In this document: piece by piece, positions 1-5,894 of the stretch
Layout: the number at the start of each line of letters is the position of its first letter
How positions within the stretch are numbered: the first letter of the stretch is position 1
NCBI GenBank assembly: GCA_903854365.1
Contig: CAINWE010000139.1
Coordinates: 1 to 5,998 of the forward strand
From: Oligoflexia bacterium
GTDB taxonomy: Bacteria; Bdellovibrionota; UBA1018
Direction of reading: 5' to 3'
DNA: 5,998 nt
Notes under the pieces: model-generated
Seen by the model: only the letters and a program-made list of their open reading frames with translations
Databases searched by the model: none
What the model was told of the DNA's origin: nothing
Made by a program: the position numbers and the translations under genes

Positions 1-105
1 TCCCAGTCTCCGTCCCCCGCTCCGTCCCCCGCTCCGTCCCCCGCTCCGTCCCCCGCTCCGTCCCCAGCTCCGTCCCCAGCTCCGTCCCCAGCTCCGCGTC
101 CCTGA
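1..105 (+). CDS. C-terminal end of a Pro/Ser/Ala-rich protein (5' part outside window)
   Basis: Reading frame 1 is open from the window edge to the TGA at 103-105 and encodes 34 residues: SQSP, then repeated SPAP units, ending in APRP. The frame was chosen because the only base difference among the repeat units (CCC versus CCA) is synonymous (Pro) in this frame. It would change Pro to Gln or Arg to Ser in the other two + frames, and both of those also lack a sensible stop. Such Pro-rich tails are usually extended, unstructured spacers in envelope proteins; the body of the protein, and so its function, is not visible. The lipoprotein gene starting at 3697 carries a similar PSPQ-type linker, so this could be a related envelope protein. 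It is separated from the TonB-receptor gene by 97 bases containing a promoter-like region. The minus strand across the repeat is also open, so the coding call is moderate. Confidence 0.6.
   Translation, partial: SQSPSPAPSPAPSPAPSPAPSPAPSPAPSPAPRP
7..96 (+). repeat. 12-base tandem repeat (GCTCCGTCCCCM), about 7.5 copies
   Basis: Perfect units GCTCCGTCCCCC occur at 19-30, 31-42 and 43-54, and units ending in A (GCTCCGTCCCCA) at 55-66, 67-78 and 79-90. A degenerate first copy (TCTCCGTCCCCC) is at 7-18 and a half unit at 91-96. In frame 1 each unit encodes Ala-Pro-Ser-Pro. The C-type units lie together and the A-type units lie together, as expected from stepwise duplication by slippage. Copy number is likely to vary between strains. 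Confidence 0.93.
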
Positions 106-131
106 CTCCGTAGTCCTTCCTTGGAGTTGGC

Positions 132-160
132 TTGACTTATTGCAAAGGGTTTGCAATAAG
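132..160 (+). promoter_or_regulatory. candidate sigma-70-type promoter for the TonB receptor gene
   Basis: TTGACT at 132-137 matches the -35 consensus at five of six positions. After a 17-base spacer comes AATAAG at 155-160, which matches TATAAT at four of six but lacks the first and last T. Transcription would start near 167, leaving a leader of about 36 bases. The leader contains a purine-rich Shine-Dalgarno AGAGGAAG (189-196), six bases before the ATG at 203. The -10 match is mediocre, so this is a candidate only. Confidence 0.4.
136..160. promoter_or_regulatory. perfect 11-base inverted repeat, probable operator
   Basis: CTTATTGCAAA (136-146) and TTTGCAATAAG (150-160) are exact reverse complements separated by GGG. 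The dyad covers the spacer and -10 of the candidate promoter, which is where a repressor dimer would block RNA polymerase. The core half-site is TTGCAA; a further TTTGCA occurs at 174-179. The alternative reading is a terminator for the upstream gene, but the stem is AT-rich and is followed only by CTTTTGCC rather than a real T tract, so operator is preferred. Which regulator binds is unknown. A metal-sensing repressor is plausible in front of a TonB receptor, but I do not recognise the motif as a Fur or Zur box. Confidence 0.6.
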
Positions 161-202
161 CTTTTGCCAATCGTTTGCATTTTGAATTAGAGGAAGTCAG
201 TC

Positions 203-2737
203 ATGGCGTTTTTAATGAGTCACGGGATCCGTCAGTTGAGCAGAGGTCATTTTGCGTCTCGGTTTGTCGGAGCAGGCTTTGGGGTTGTTGTGTGGCTTGT
301 CGCCTCGAGTGCAAGCGCTGGGGTGGATGGTACGGTGTCCGGGGTTGTGACAGCGCCAGGAAAAGAGTCTCAGGAGCTCACGGTTCGTCTTAAGAATCTC
401 ACTGGAGAAGGGGTTTCTGAAACTCGGGTTCATGCAGGCCAAGAGTATCAATTTTTTCCAGTGAAGTTAGGAGACTACGAGCTTTGGGTTTGCGCCGGCG
501 AGGTTTGCTCGATTCCGTTGCCGATTCATGTCGCGTCGGGGAGTGATTCGCACGAGAACCTAGTTCTCGAGGCACAGGGGGACAATGCGACCCCGAAAAA
601 ATCGACAGAGGAAATGGTGGTTCGGGTTCGGGCCAAGAGAAAGTTGGTTCAAAATATCTCTAATGGTACTCAATTTGAGCTCAGTCAGAACGAGGTTCGT
701 CAGCTTCCTCAGGGGAGTGAAGCCAGTCTTCCTAAGTTGATTGCTTCGACGTCTGCAGGGGTGGTGCCGGGTCCCTTTGGTCAGCTCTTTTTTCGCGGAA
801 ATCATGCATCGATTCAGTATCAGTTAGATGGAATTCAGATGCCTGAGTCTCCTTCGAGTTCGTTTGGGCAATCCGTTAGTCCTCGGAATATCGATCGGAT
901 GGAAGTGATTACGGGAGGTATTCCTGCTGAATTCGGACAACGTCTGAGCGCAGTTGTGAATGTGGTGACCAAATCCGGACCAGAGGTGCCTGCTGGAGAG
1001 CTCGAGCTGAACTATGGTTCGTATAATACTTTCTCCCCTCATCTGCTGTATGGTGGCTCGAATGAAAGGGGCGATTTTCATTATCAGTTTAGCTTGAACT
1101 ACAATCAAACGGATCGCGGTATAGATACGCCGAATCCGGAATCGTTTGGTAGTCAGAAACAAGGGGGCACTGAGTCGGTGCATAATCGCTCAGTGGGAAA
1201 TGGTGAGTTTGCTAAGTTCGATTGGCAGTTGGCTAACTCAGATAAGTTATCTCTGATTTTGTCTCATAATTATAGCTACTTCCAGATTCCAAACTATCCG
1301 ATTTCGTTTGATCCGAAAGCTCCTGGTAATGCTGCAACCTGGGGGCGTTATTTTAGCGCAGATACTAGCTATACAGATCAGTTCGGGAATTCTCCTGAGG
1401 CTCATGGTAACCATGCACATCCGATTTATCTTTATGCTCCTGCGGATGATACGCAGGCCGAGCGTAACGCCTACGTTCAAACCGTGTGGAAGCATACTGT
1501 CGATAAGCGGTCCTACTTTCAATTGGCGCCATATTTTAAATACTCGTCGATCGTGAATACGGCTGACCCGTCTGGAGATTTTTATTCGATCACGAGTCCA
1601 GGAATTATTGACGGTGCCAATCCCGTGTCCTTCTCGCAAAATCGGCATACGAATAGTCTGGGTTTGAAAGGTGATTATTCGTTGCGTTGGCAGGATGATC
1701 ATCTGTTTAAAACAGGTTTTCAGCTCCAGCAGACTGAGGTTTCCGGGTTTTATAGTTTGCAACGTAAGCCAAATATTGCTCCTGCAGTCTATGGTAGTAA
1801 TATGTCCGGGACCTTTGAGAGTGTTTACGCTCAAGATGACTTTACTCTTTATCGTGAGGCAGGAACAGTTTCGAAACATTTGGTCCTAAACGCAGGTGTC
1901 AGGTTTGATGCGACTCAGTTTAATTATTCTGGAGCCAATCCCACTGATTACCAGTTTCAACCTAGAATTGGCTTGAACTATATGTTGGCTGAATCGACGC
2001 GCCTTCATATATTTTATGGGAGATTATTTCAGCCGGCACCTATCGAGAATTTGAGAAATTCTTTTAGGGGTGAGACAGGTCAAAATATTCCGTATGACAT
2101 CAAAGCGGAGAAGGCAGATTTTTATGAGGCGGGTGTTGCTCACCAAGCCTTTGACCGGCAGGTTGTGGGTTTAAACGTATTTTATAAGACAGGCATTAAT
2201 TTCCTCGATGATGCCCAACTTTTGAGAACCCCTATTGCTCAGCCCTTTAATTTTGCTCAGGGTTACGTTTATGGCGCTGAATTTAGTCTCAAGGGACAAA
2301 TTGATGGAGATTGGTCAAATTACCTTAATTATTCGTATTTGATTGCTAAGGCGAAAGGCATCAGTGGTGGGATTTGGGCCTCGGACCACGGGAGTAGTGA
2401 CTCGTATCAAAATATGGATCACTCCCAGATGCACACTGCCAACGCAGGCCTAACCTACTCTAAGAAAGGCTTTTGGTGGACCTCGCAGGCCCTGTTTGGA
2501 AGTGGTCTTTGGACTGGGGAGAGTAATAACATCGCTCTCCCGGCTCATTTGACCTTCGATTCGACCATAGGTTACGATTTCAGTGAGCGTGAAACTGGAC
2601 TAGGCAAGTGGAAGGTCTCTCTGGATGTTCTCAATATTCTCGACACTCGCTACCCCATTACAATTGCTAGTAGTTTCAATGGGTCTCATTATGCTGCTGG
2701 AAGGCAGTTTTTCGTGCGGTTGACGAGAGCGTTTTGA
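203..2737 (+). CDS. TonB-dependent outer-membrane receptor with N-terminal carboxypeptidase-regulatory-like domain
   Basis: An 844-residue active-transport receptor of the outer membrane, powered by TonB-ExbBD. Residues 1-39 form a signal peptide with a basic, fairly long n-region, a hydrophobic core around 21-34 and a likely cleavage after ASA at 39. Residues 40-127 look like a carboxypeptidase-regulatory-like beta-sandwich, as in many large receptors of this class. EEMVVRV (136-142) is a candidate TonB box. The plug domain follows to about 259 (QYQLDGIQMP; RNIDRMEVITGG; AEFGQRLSAVVNVVTKSG). The rest is a beta-barrel with alternating aromatic strands, the family's DHxQ-type motif at 739-742, and a C-terminal Phe typical of outer-membrane barrels. 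His-rich HGNHAH (401-406) and Asp/His/Met clusters (728-744) lie in probable loops and may hint at a metal ligand, but the substrate cannot be read from sequence. The ATG at 203 has a good Shine-Dalgarno; an in-frame ATG at 215 is the alternative. yebC follows after 48 bases. Confidence 0.93.
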   Translation: MAFLMSHGIRQLSRGHFASRFVGAGFGVVVWLVASSASAGVDGTVSGVVTAPGKESQELTVRLKNLTGEGVSETRVHAGQEYQFFPVKLGDYELWVCAGEVCSIPLPIHVASGSDSHENLVLEAQGDNATPKKSTEEMVVRVRAKRKLVQNISNGTQFELSQNEVRQLPQGSEASLPKLIASTSAGVVPGPFGQLFFRGNHASIQYQLDGIQMPESPSSSFGQSVSPRNIDRMEVITGGIPAEFGQRLSAVVNVVTKSGPEVPAGELELNYGSYNTFSPHLLYGGSNERGDFHYQFSLNYNQTDRGIDTPNPESFGSQKQGGTESVHNRSVGNGEFAKFDWQLANSDKLSLILSHNYSYFQIPNYPISFDPKAPGNAATWGRYFSADTSYTDQFGNSPEAHGNHAHPIYLYAPADDTQAERNAYVQTVWKHTVDKRSYFQLAPYFKYSSIVNTADPSGDFYSITSPGIIDGANPVSFSQNRHTNSLGLKGDYSLRWQDDHLFKTGFQLQQTEVSGFYSLQRKPNIAPAVYGSNMSGTFESVYAQDDFTLYREAGTVSKHLVLNAGVRFDATQFNYSGANPTDYQFQPRIGLNYMLAESTRLHIFYGRLFQPAPIENLRNSFRGETGQNIPYDIKAEKADFYEAGVAHQAFDRQVVGLNVFYKTGINFLDDAQLLRTPIAQPFNFAQGYVYGAEFSLKGQIDGDWSNYLNYSYLIAKAKGISGGIWASDHGSSDSYQNMDHSQMHTANAGLTYSKKGFWWTSQALFGSGLWTGESNNIALPAHLTFDSTIGYDFSERETGLGKWKVSLDVLNILDTRYPITIASSFNGSHYAAGRQFFVRLTRAF

Positions 2738-2785
2738 CCGAGAAGGCGGTTGAGCTCGGCTTAAGGATGTGGGATAAGGGATTTT

Positions 2786-3508
2786 ATGGGCGCTCAATGG
2801 AAACACGCAGGTAGGGTAGAAAACTCGTCTAAACGAGGGGCTTTGATTGGTAAGTTGGTCAAAGAAATCACGGTTGCCGCAAAGGTGGGTGATCCTAGTC
2901 CCGACAATAATCCGCGCTTACGGGCAGGCGTAGAAGCAGCTCGAAAGGCCTCGGTTCCTCGGGATACGATTGAGAGAGCGATCAAGAAGGGTGCGGGCCT
3001 TTTAGATGACCAGGTTCATTACGAAACGGTGACCTACGAAGGATTTGCCATGCACCAGGTGCCAGTGATCGTGGAGTGTTTGACCGACAACAAGAATCGA
3101 ACCGCAGCTGATATTCGCGTACTTTTTCGAAAGGGGCAGTTGGGCTCAATCGGTAGCGTGACCTGGATGTTTGACCGATTGGGTGTCGTCGAAGCGACTC
3201 ATGCTGACTCCAATCAGGACCTGGAAGGTGTTGCTATCGAGGCTGGGGCACAGAATTTTGAGGCCTTGGAAGCCTCGGAACTGCAAAAGGGTCAAGCGGG
3301 TGGGCGATTTTTCTGTGATACCGGTGACCTAGACGCCGTGAGTAAGTATCTGGTGAAGGCTGGGTGGGTAGTGACTCTCTCTGAAATGAATTACATTGCA
3401 AAGAATTTGCTCGAGATTTCTGCCGAGCAGCAGAAGGAAGTCGCCGAGTTTCTGGGCGCCATCGATGATCATGACGATGTTCATCGAATCTATACAGCGA
3501 TTAAATAG
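2786..3508 (+). CDS. yebC: YebC/PmpR/TACO1-family protein
   Basis: A full-length 240-residue cytoplasmic member of the YebC family. It has the 'MGAQWK' N-terminus of one YebC subgroup rather than the 'MAGHSKW' form. Recognisable family blocks are the basic helical domain (KLVKEITVAAK, 23-33; NPRLRAGVEAARKA, 42-55; TIERAIKKGAG, 61-71), YEGF (84-87), ECLTDNKNRT (97-106), RKGQLG..GSV (115-125) and an acidic C-terminus (DDHDDV, 227-232). Members were first described as transcriptional regulators (PmpR). More recent work on bacterial YebC and mitochondrial TACO1 supports a role in translation, helping ribosomes through proline-rich stretches; which role holds here is not visible. The ATG at 2786 is preceded by AAGGG (2776-2780) with a five-base gap. 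It is probably co-transcribed with the receptor gene upstream, since no terminator is seen in the 48-base gap, although no functional link is known. Confidence 0.95.
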   Translation: MGAQWKHAGRVENSSKRGALIGKLVKEITVAAKVGDPSPDNNPRLRAGVEAARKASVPRDTIERAIKKGAGLLDDQVHYETVTYEGFAMHQVPVIVECLTDNKNRTAADIRVLFRKGQLGSIGSVTWMFDRLGVVEATHADSNQDLEGVAIEAGAQNFEALEASELQKGQAGGRFFCDTGDLDAVSKYLVKAGWVVTLSEMNYIAKNLLEISAEQQKEVAEFLGAIDDHDDVHRIYTAIK

Positions 3509-3600
3509 TTTTTCCGGGGGGCTCCACTCTCAGTGAGATCATAGATCACGAGTGCTCATTTAGTCGGGTAAGCATATTAATATTCTAACAGATATTTTTA

Positions 3601-3627
3601 TTGATTTTTTAAATCTAATGGTTTAAT
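3601..3627 (+). promoter_or_regulatory. weak promoter candidate in AT-rich spacer
   Basis: TTGATT (3601-3606) and TTTAAT (3622-3627) match -35 and -10 consensus at four and five of six positions, but with a short 15-base spacer. They lie in a strongly AT-rich tract (about 3574-3632) that also holds the palindrome ATATTAATAT at 3574-3583. If this promoter is used, the hairpin at 3636-3670 lies in the 5' leader of the lipoprotein gene. In the remainder of this spacer (3509-3573) I see only short, unconvincing dyads such as TCTCAGTGAGA. Confidence 0.22.
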
Positions 3628-3635
3628 AATTCATT

Positions 3636-3670
3636 CCGCACCGATTTTCGGTTTCTTTTGCGGGTTTTTT
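3636..3670 (+). terminator. imperfect hairpin plus T tract after yebC / in lipoprotein leader
   Basis: CCGCA (3636-3640) pairs with TGCGG (3659-3663). Inside it, CCGA (3641-3644) pairs with TCGG (3648-3651) around a TTT loop, leaving an unpaired TTTCTTT bulge on the 3' side. GTTTTTT follows (3664-3670). The shape is that of a rho-independent terminator with a flawed stem. It ends only 26 bases before the next ATG, so it either ends the yebC transcript, with leaky read-through feeding the lipoprotein gene, or acts in that gene's leader. Confidence 0.4.
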
Positions 3671-3696
3671 GAGAGTGATGCCGTGGGAGTTTTTAC

Positions 3697-4731
3697 ATGA
3701 TTGGTAAGGATTTGGGGTTAGTTGGAGTTGTTTTTTGTTCGTTGACGATGGTGGGTTGCTCCGAAGTCGGGCCACTCAGCGGGCCTTCCGGGATTGCGGG
3801 TAGTGTTGGTGGGGCGAGAGGAGTGAGGTCAGGACCATCTGGGTCGTCTGCCCACGCTGTGCCTTCGCCTCAGGCTGAACCGTCGCCTCGGGTTGTGCCG
3901 TCGCCTCAGGCTGAACCGTCGCCTCAGGTTGTACCGTCGCCTCAGGCTGTACCGTCGCCTCAGGCTGTACCGTCGCCTCAGGCTGTACCGTCGCCTCAGA
4001 CTGTACCGTCGTCCAGGGCGTTGGTTCTTTTGTCTAACGGCCCCAGTGTTGGGGCTGTGCCCCGTTGGATAGCGCCTCCGCCTTTAAGGAGGGTTTCGGT
4101 ATTGAGGGATTTTCCACTCTATGTGCCACCTCAAGCTTTGCAGGGAGCGCCTCTCGCATTACCAGCTCCTTTAGCTTTGCAGGCAGCGCCCGAAGTGCAA
4201 GAGGCGGATGAGGTCGTTCCTGAAGTGAACCCTGATTTGCCTCTTAAGGAAGTTGCGAGCGATGACCCTAGGCTGAGTTCTGTGAGCCAAGCCTTTCAGG
4301 ATTTGGGTCCTGTCTATGAATTTGTAGGCCCGTCGGGGAAACCTCTATTTTTGAGTAGTGCAGCTCCTCGTGAGATGGCTCGCTATGAGGATGCGGTCTC
4401 TTTTTGTTCTGGTTTGGGTTCTGGGGTGATGTTACCGACGCGAAAGCAGTTTCTTGCTTTGAGTCGGGCGATGGGGTCAGTTAATCCGGAAGCTCACGAT
4501 TTCACCGGGTATCATGCTGAATATCTAGATGGTATTCAAAATCGTCGCTGGTTTGTGCGTGCAGATTTACCTTTTGGCGGAGTGCCCTCTTTTTTGGGTA
4601 ATTCGATTCCGGTACGCTTCTTTAATGGCGATACGGGAGCGTGTGAATTAGATGCTGCCTATCATGTTTATGTTCATGTATTACAGAGATTCTGGCATGT
4701 TCGGTGTGTGTTTGAGCCTTTAACTCACTAA
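3697..4731 (+). CDS. Pro-rich repeat lipoprotein with C-terminal DUF1566/Lcl-like domain
   Basis: Residues 1-20 form a short signal peptide ending in MVGC, a slightly atypical lipobox with lipidated Cys21. The +2 residue is Ser, so outer-membrane sorting is expected under the usual +2 rule. Residues 22-54 are Gly/Ser-rich and 55-107 form a linker of VPSPQA-type hexapeptides. A Pro/Ala/Leu-rich stretch follows to about 170, including Pro127-Pro129. The C-terminal part (about 195-344) looks folded: YEDAVSFC (Cys237), MLPTRKQFLALSRAMG (245-260), a Trp-containing core, Cys316 and WHVRCVFEP (Cys337). The arrangement 'DA..FC..LG....LPT...F..L' ending in 'RCV' resembles DUF1566/Lcl C-terminal domains and distant FGE/C-type-lectin-like folds; this is pattern-based and not certain. 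It is probably a surface or periplasm-spanning lipoprotein that displays a small domain on a stiff Pro-rich stalk; its ligand is unknown. GGGAG (3685-3689) is placed correctly for the ATG. Confidence 0.85.
   Translation: MIGKDLGLVGVVFCSLTMVGCSEVGPLSGPSGIAGSVGGARGVRSGPSGSSAHAVPSPQAEPSPRVVPSPQAEPSPQVVPSPQAVPSPQAVPSPQAVPSPQTVPSSRALVLLSNGPSVGAVPRWIAPPPLRRVSVLRDFPLYVPPQALQGAPLALPAPLALQAAPEVQEADEVVPEVNPDLPLKEVASDDPRLSSVSQAFQDLGPVYEFVGPSGKPLFLSSAAPREMARYEDAVSFCSGLGSGVMLPTRKQFLALSRAMGSVNPEAHDFTGYHAEYLDGIQNRRWFVRADLPFGGVPSFLGNSIPVRFFNGDTGACELDAAYHVYVHVLQRFWHVRCVFEPLTH
3859..4011 (+). repeat. 18-base tandem repeat, eight units plus a half unit, encoding VPSPQA
   Basis: Eight in-frame 18-base units run from 3859 to 4002, followed by a half unit GTACCGTCG (4003-4011). 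The consensus is GTACCGTCGCCTCAGGCT. Units 5, 6 and 7 (3931-3984) are identical, and unit 8 differs only by ACT for the last codon. Units 1-4 are more diverged and alternate between Val- and Glu-starting forms (VPSPQA, EPSPRV, VPSPQA, EPSPQV), which suggests an older 36-base dimer. Because the period is a multiple of three, copy-number change would alter stalk length without breaking the frame. Confidence 0.95.
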
Positions 4732-4807
4732 TTAGAATAATGATTTAGTTTTTTTGATTTTTTCTAGAGATTCTTCATGAAAACGCTCGTCGAGCCGATG
4801 AGAACGG

Positions 4808-4837
4808 GAGAGGCCTTGGTTGCCTTCTCGATTTTTT
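4808..4837 (+). terminator. possible rho-independent terminator of the lipoprotein gene
   Basis: GAGA (4808-4811) pairs with TCTC (4826-4829) and GGC (4812-4814) with GCC (4822-4824), with one bulged T at 4825 and the loop CTTGGTT. GATTTTTT follows, giving six T at 4832-4837. The stem is short and bulged, so termination may be partial. It lies 77 bases after the lipoprotein stop codon. Confidence 0.42.
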
Positions 4838-4869
4838 CCGGTATTCGATTTAAAGTGAGTAGATTTAAG

Positions 4870-4901
4870 TCTATTCTTTGTTAAAATAAAAAAAGAATAG
4901 A
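4870..4901. promoter_or_regulatory. perfect 10-base inverted repeat upstream of cytochrome c gene
   Basis: TCTATTCTTT (4870-4879) and AAAGAATAGA (4892-4901) are exact reverse complements separated by 12 AT-rich bases. The dyad ends 25 bases before the cytochrome ATG. Promoter-like hexamers overlap it: TTGTTA at 4878-4883, TAGAAT at 4898-4903 and TAAAAT at 4903-4908. None gives ideal spacing (14 or 19 bases), so the promoter itself is not called. It could be an operator or a weak leader hairpin; the stem has too little G+C and no following T tract for a terminator. Confidence 0.45.
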
Positions 4902-4926
4902 ATAAAATCCTAATGGGAGCGAGAAG

Positions 4927-5811
4927 ATGAAGAAAGTTCTGCGGTGGCTGGGGCTCTTAGTTGCAGGCCTCTTGGTGGTAGTAGTGGGGTTTGTAGGGGG
5001 GTGTTTTTTTCGATTTTCGATGCTTCTTGGCGAGCGTTATCCCATGCACCCAGAATTAGCTGCAAAGGCTCAGACTGGTTTGACTCCAGACATTGCTCTC
5101 GGGAAGCGCATTTTTCATGTGCGTAATGGCTGTGTCCACTGTCACGGTGAAAACCTGGCAGGTAAAAAATTGCTCGAGAACGGCGCAATGGGCACAATCT
5201 ATTCTGCCAATATTACTCCTTTTAGAACTAAAGATATGAAGGATGAAGATCTCCTTCGTGCGATTCGGTACGGTGTGCATACCTCCGGTCGCTCCCTTCG
5301 GTTCATGCCAGTTTCTGATTTTGACGGGATGAGTCGCGGTGACTTGGATTCACTCGTTGCCTATATCCGAAGTGTACCTGAAGTCAAAGAGCCTACTCAT
5401 GAGAGTACCTACGGCCCAGTGGCCAAAATCCTGAGTGCGACTGGGAAAATGCCAGTGATGTTTGCTGCTCGTATGGTGGACCAATCTTTAGGAATGGCAG
5501 AAAAGCCACCTGAAGGGCCCACTAAGGAATTCGGTAAGTATCTCGCTAAATCTTGCTCCGGATGTCACGGTGCAGAATACCGGGGCGGCAAGATTATCGG
5601 TGGGCCTCCAGATTGGCCACCAGCTGCTAACATTCGTATGGGTGCAGGAACCACCTGGACTCAAGCAGCTTTTTTAGATTTGATTAAATCCGGGGTTTCG
5701 CGAAAGAGTGGACAAAAAATTCGTCAACCGATGCCGATTGACTTGTTGCAGCAAATGGATGCAACCGAGCTCGAAGCGCTCTGGAAATTTTTCTCGAGCT
5801 TAGATGGTTAG
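4927..5811 (+). CDS. membrane-attached di-haem cytochrome c
   Basis: A 294-residue protein with two c-type haem-binding domains facing the periplasm. Residues 1-30 hold basic MKK, a long hydrophobic segment (4-25) and Cys26 in VGGC. This is either an uncleaved membrane anchor or a lipoprotein signal, and sequence alone does not decide. Domain 1 (about 52-152) has Cys69-x-x-Cys72-His73, the block ANITPFRTKDM (94-104) and Met127-Pro as the likely sixth haem ligand. Domain 2 (about 198-294) has Cys210-x-x-Cys213-His214 and Met269-Pro. The layout resembles the cytochrome subunits that accept electrons from periplasmic dehydrogenases and pass them to a terminal oxidase, though those often carry three haems; no dehydrogenase partner is visible here. 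GGGAG (4915-4919) is well placed for the ATG. It ends 50 bases before the strong terminator, and haem attachment would need the Ccm or Ccs machinery encoded elsewhere. Confidence 0.93.
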   Translation: MKKVLRWLGLLVAGLLVVVVGFVGGCFFRFSMLLGERYPMHPELAAKAQTGLTPDIALGKRIFHVRNGCVHCHGENLAGKKLLENGAMGTIYSANITPFRTKDMKDEDLLRAIRYGVHTSGRSLRFMPVSDFDGMSRGDLDSLVAYIRSVPEVKEPTHESTYGPVAKILSATGKMPVMFAARMVDQSLGMAEKPPEGPTKEFGKYLAKSCSGCHGAEYRGGKIIGGPPDWPPAANIRMGAGTTWTQAAFLDLIKSGVSRKSGQKIRQPMPIDLLQQMDATELEALWKFFSSLDG

Positions 5812-5843
5812 GTAGGCGAGTTAGTCAGAAGTTCTTACGTTTC

Positions 5844-5872
5844 TTGGCGTTAAGCTTGCAGCCCCCTAGATA
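5844..5872 (+). promoter_or_regulatory. weak promoter candidate for the dps-like gene
   Basis: TTGGCG (5844-5849, four of six to the -35 consensus) is followed after exactly 17 bases by TAGATA (5867-5872, three of six to -10). The -10 element would lie inside the 5' arm and loop of the terminator stem, with a start point near 5879, at the beginning of the 3' arm. An RNA starting there would lack the 5' arm. The hexamers are poor matches, so this is offered mainly because some promoter for dps must exist nearby. Confidence 0.2.
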
Positions 5873-5894
5873 AAAAAGTCTAGGGGGTTTTTTT
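5862..5894 (+). terminator. strong intrinsic terminator after the cytochrome c gene
   Basis: CCCCCTAGA (5862-5870) and TCTAGGGGG (5879-5887) form a perfect nine-base stem with an eight-base loop (TAAAAAAG), followed at once by seven T (5888-5894). This is a textbook rho-independent terminator for + strand transcription. Unusually, the last T directly abuts the ATG of the next gene, so the element doubles as that gene's translation-initiation region. Confidence 0.92.
5882..5887 (+). promoter_or_regulatory. Shine-Dalgarno of dps inside the terminator 3' arm
   Basis: AGGGGG ends seven bases before the ATG at 5895, an ordinary ribosome-binding distance, and it is entirely contained in the 3' arm of the terminator stem. 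No other purine-rich stretch lies close enough to serve. In any RNA that contains the whole stem, this site would be paired and hidden. Confidence 0.6.

Noticed and set aside
7..96. CRISPR-like array
   Set aside because: The 12-base units are directly adjacent with no unique spacers and are in-frame coding repeats; the same holds for 3859-4011.
136..167. Hairpin 136-160 as terminator of the upstream Pro-rich gene
   Set aside because: The stem is long but AT-rich and the following CTTTTGCC is not a convincing T tract; the overlap with promoter hexamers fits an operator better.
1247..1879. Long open frame of 210 codons on the minus strand inside the TonB receptor gene
   Set aside because: It lies wholly inside a clearly recognised receptor gene, has a basic, low-complexity composition with no family features, and is explained as a shadow of the + strand reading frame.
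2767..2814. 15-codon ATG ORF overlapping the start of yebC in another frame
   Set aside because: It could be a leader peptide coupled to yebC, but it lacks its own clear ribosome-binding site and yebC has a good one, so nothing supports it.
3574..3583. Palindrome ATATTAATAT as a regulator site
   Set aside because: A short all-A/T palindrome within an A/T-rich tract is likely by chance, and no second copy is seen in the window.
4777..4884. Small ORF of 35 codons (MKTLVEPMRTGEALVAF...) in the lipoprotein-cytochrome spacer
   Set aside because: It has no Shine-Dalgarno, overlaps the candidate terminator at 4808-4837 and runs into the inverted repeat at 4870. Its sequence resembles no family I know, and an open frame of this length is expected by chance.
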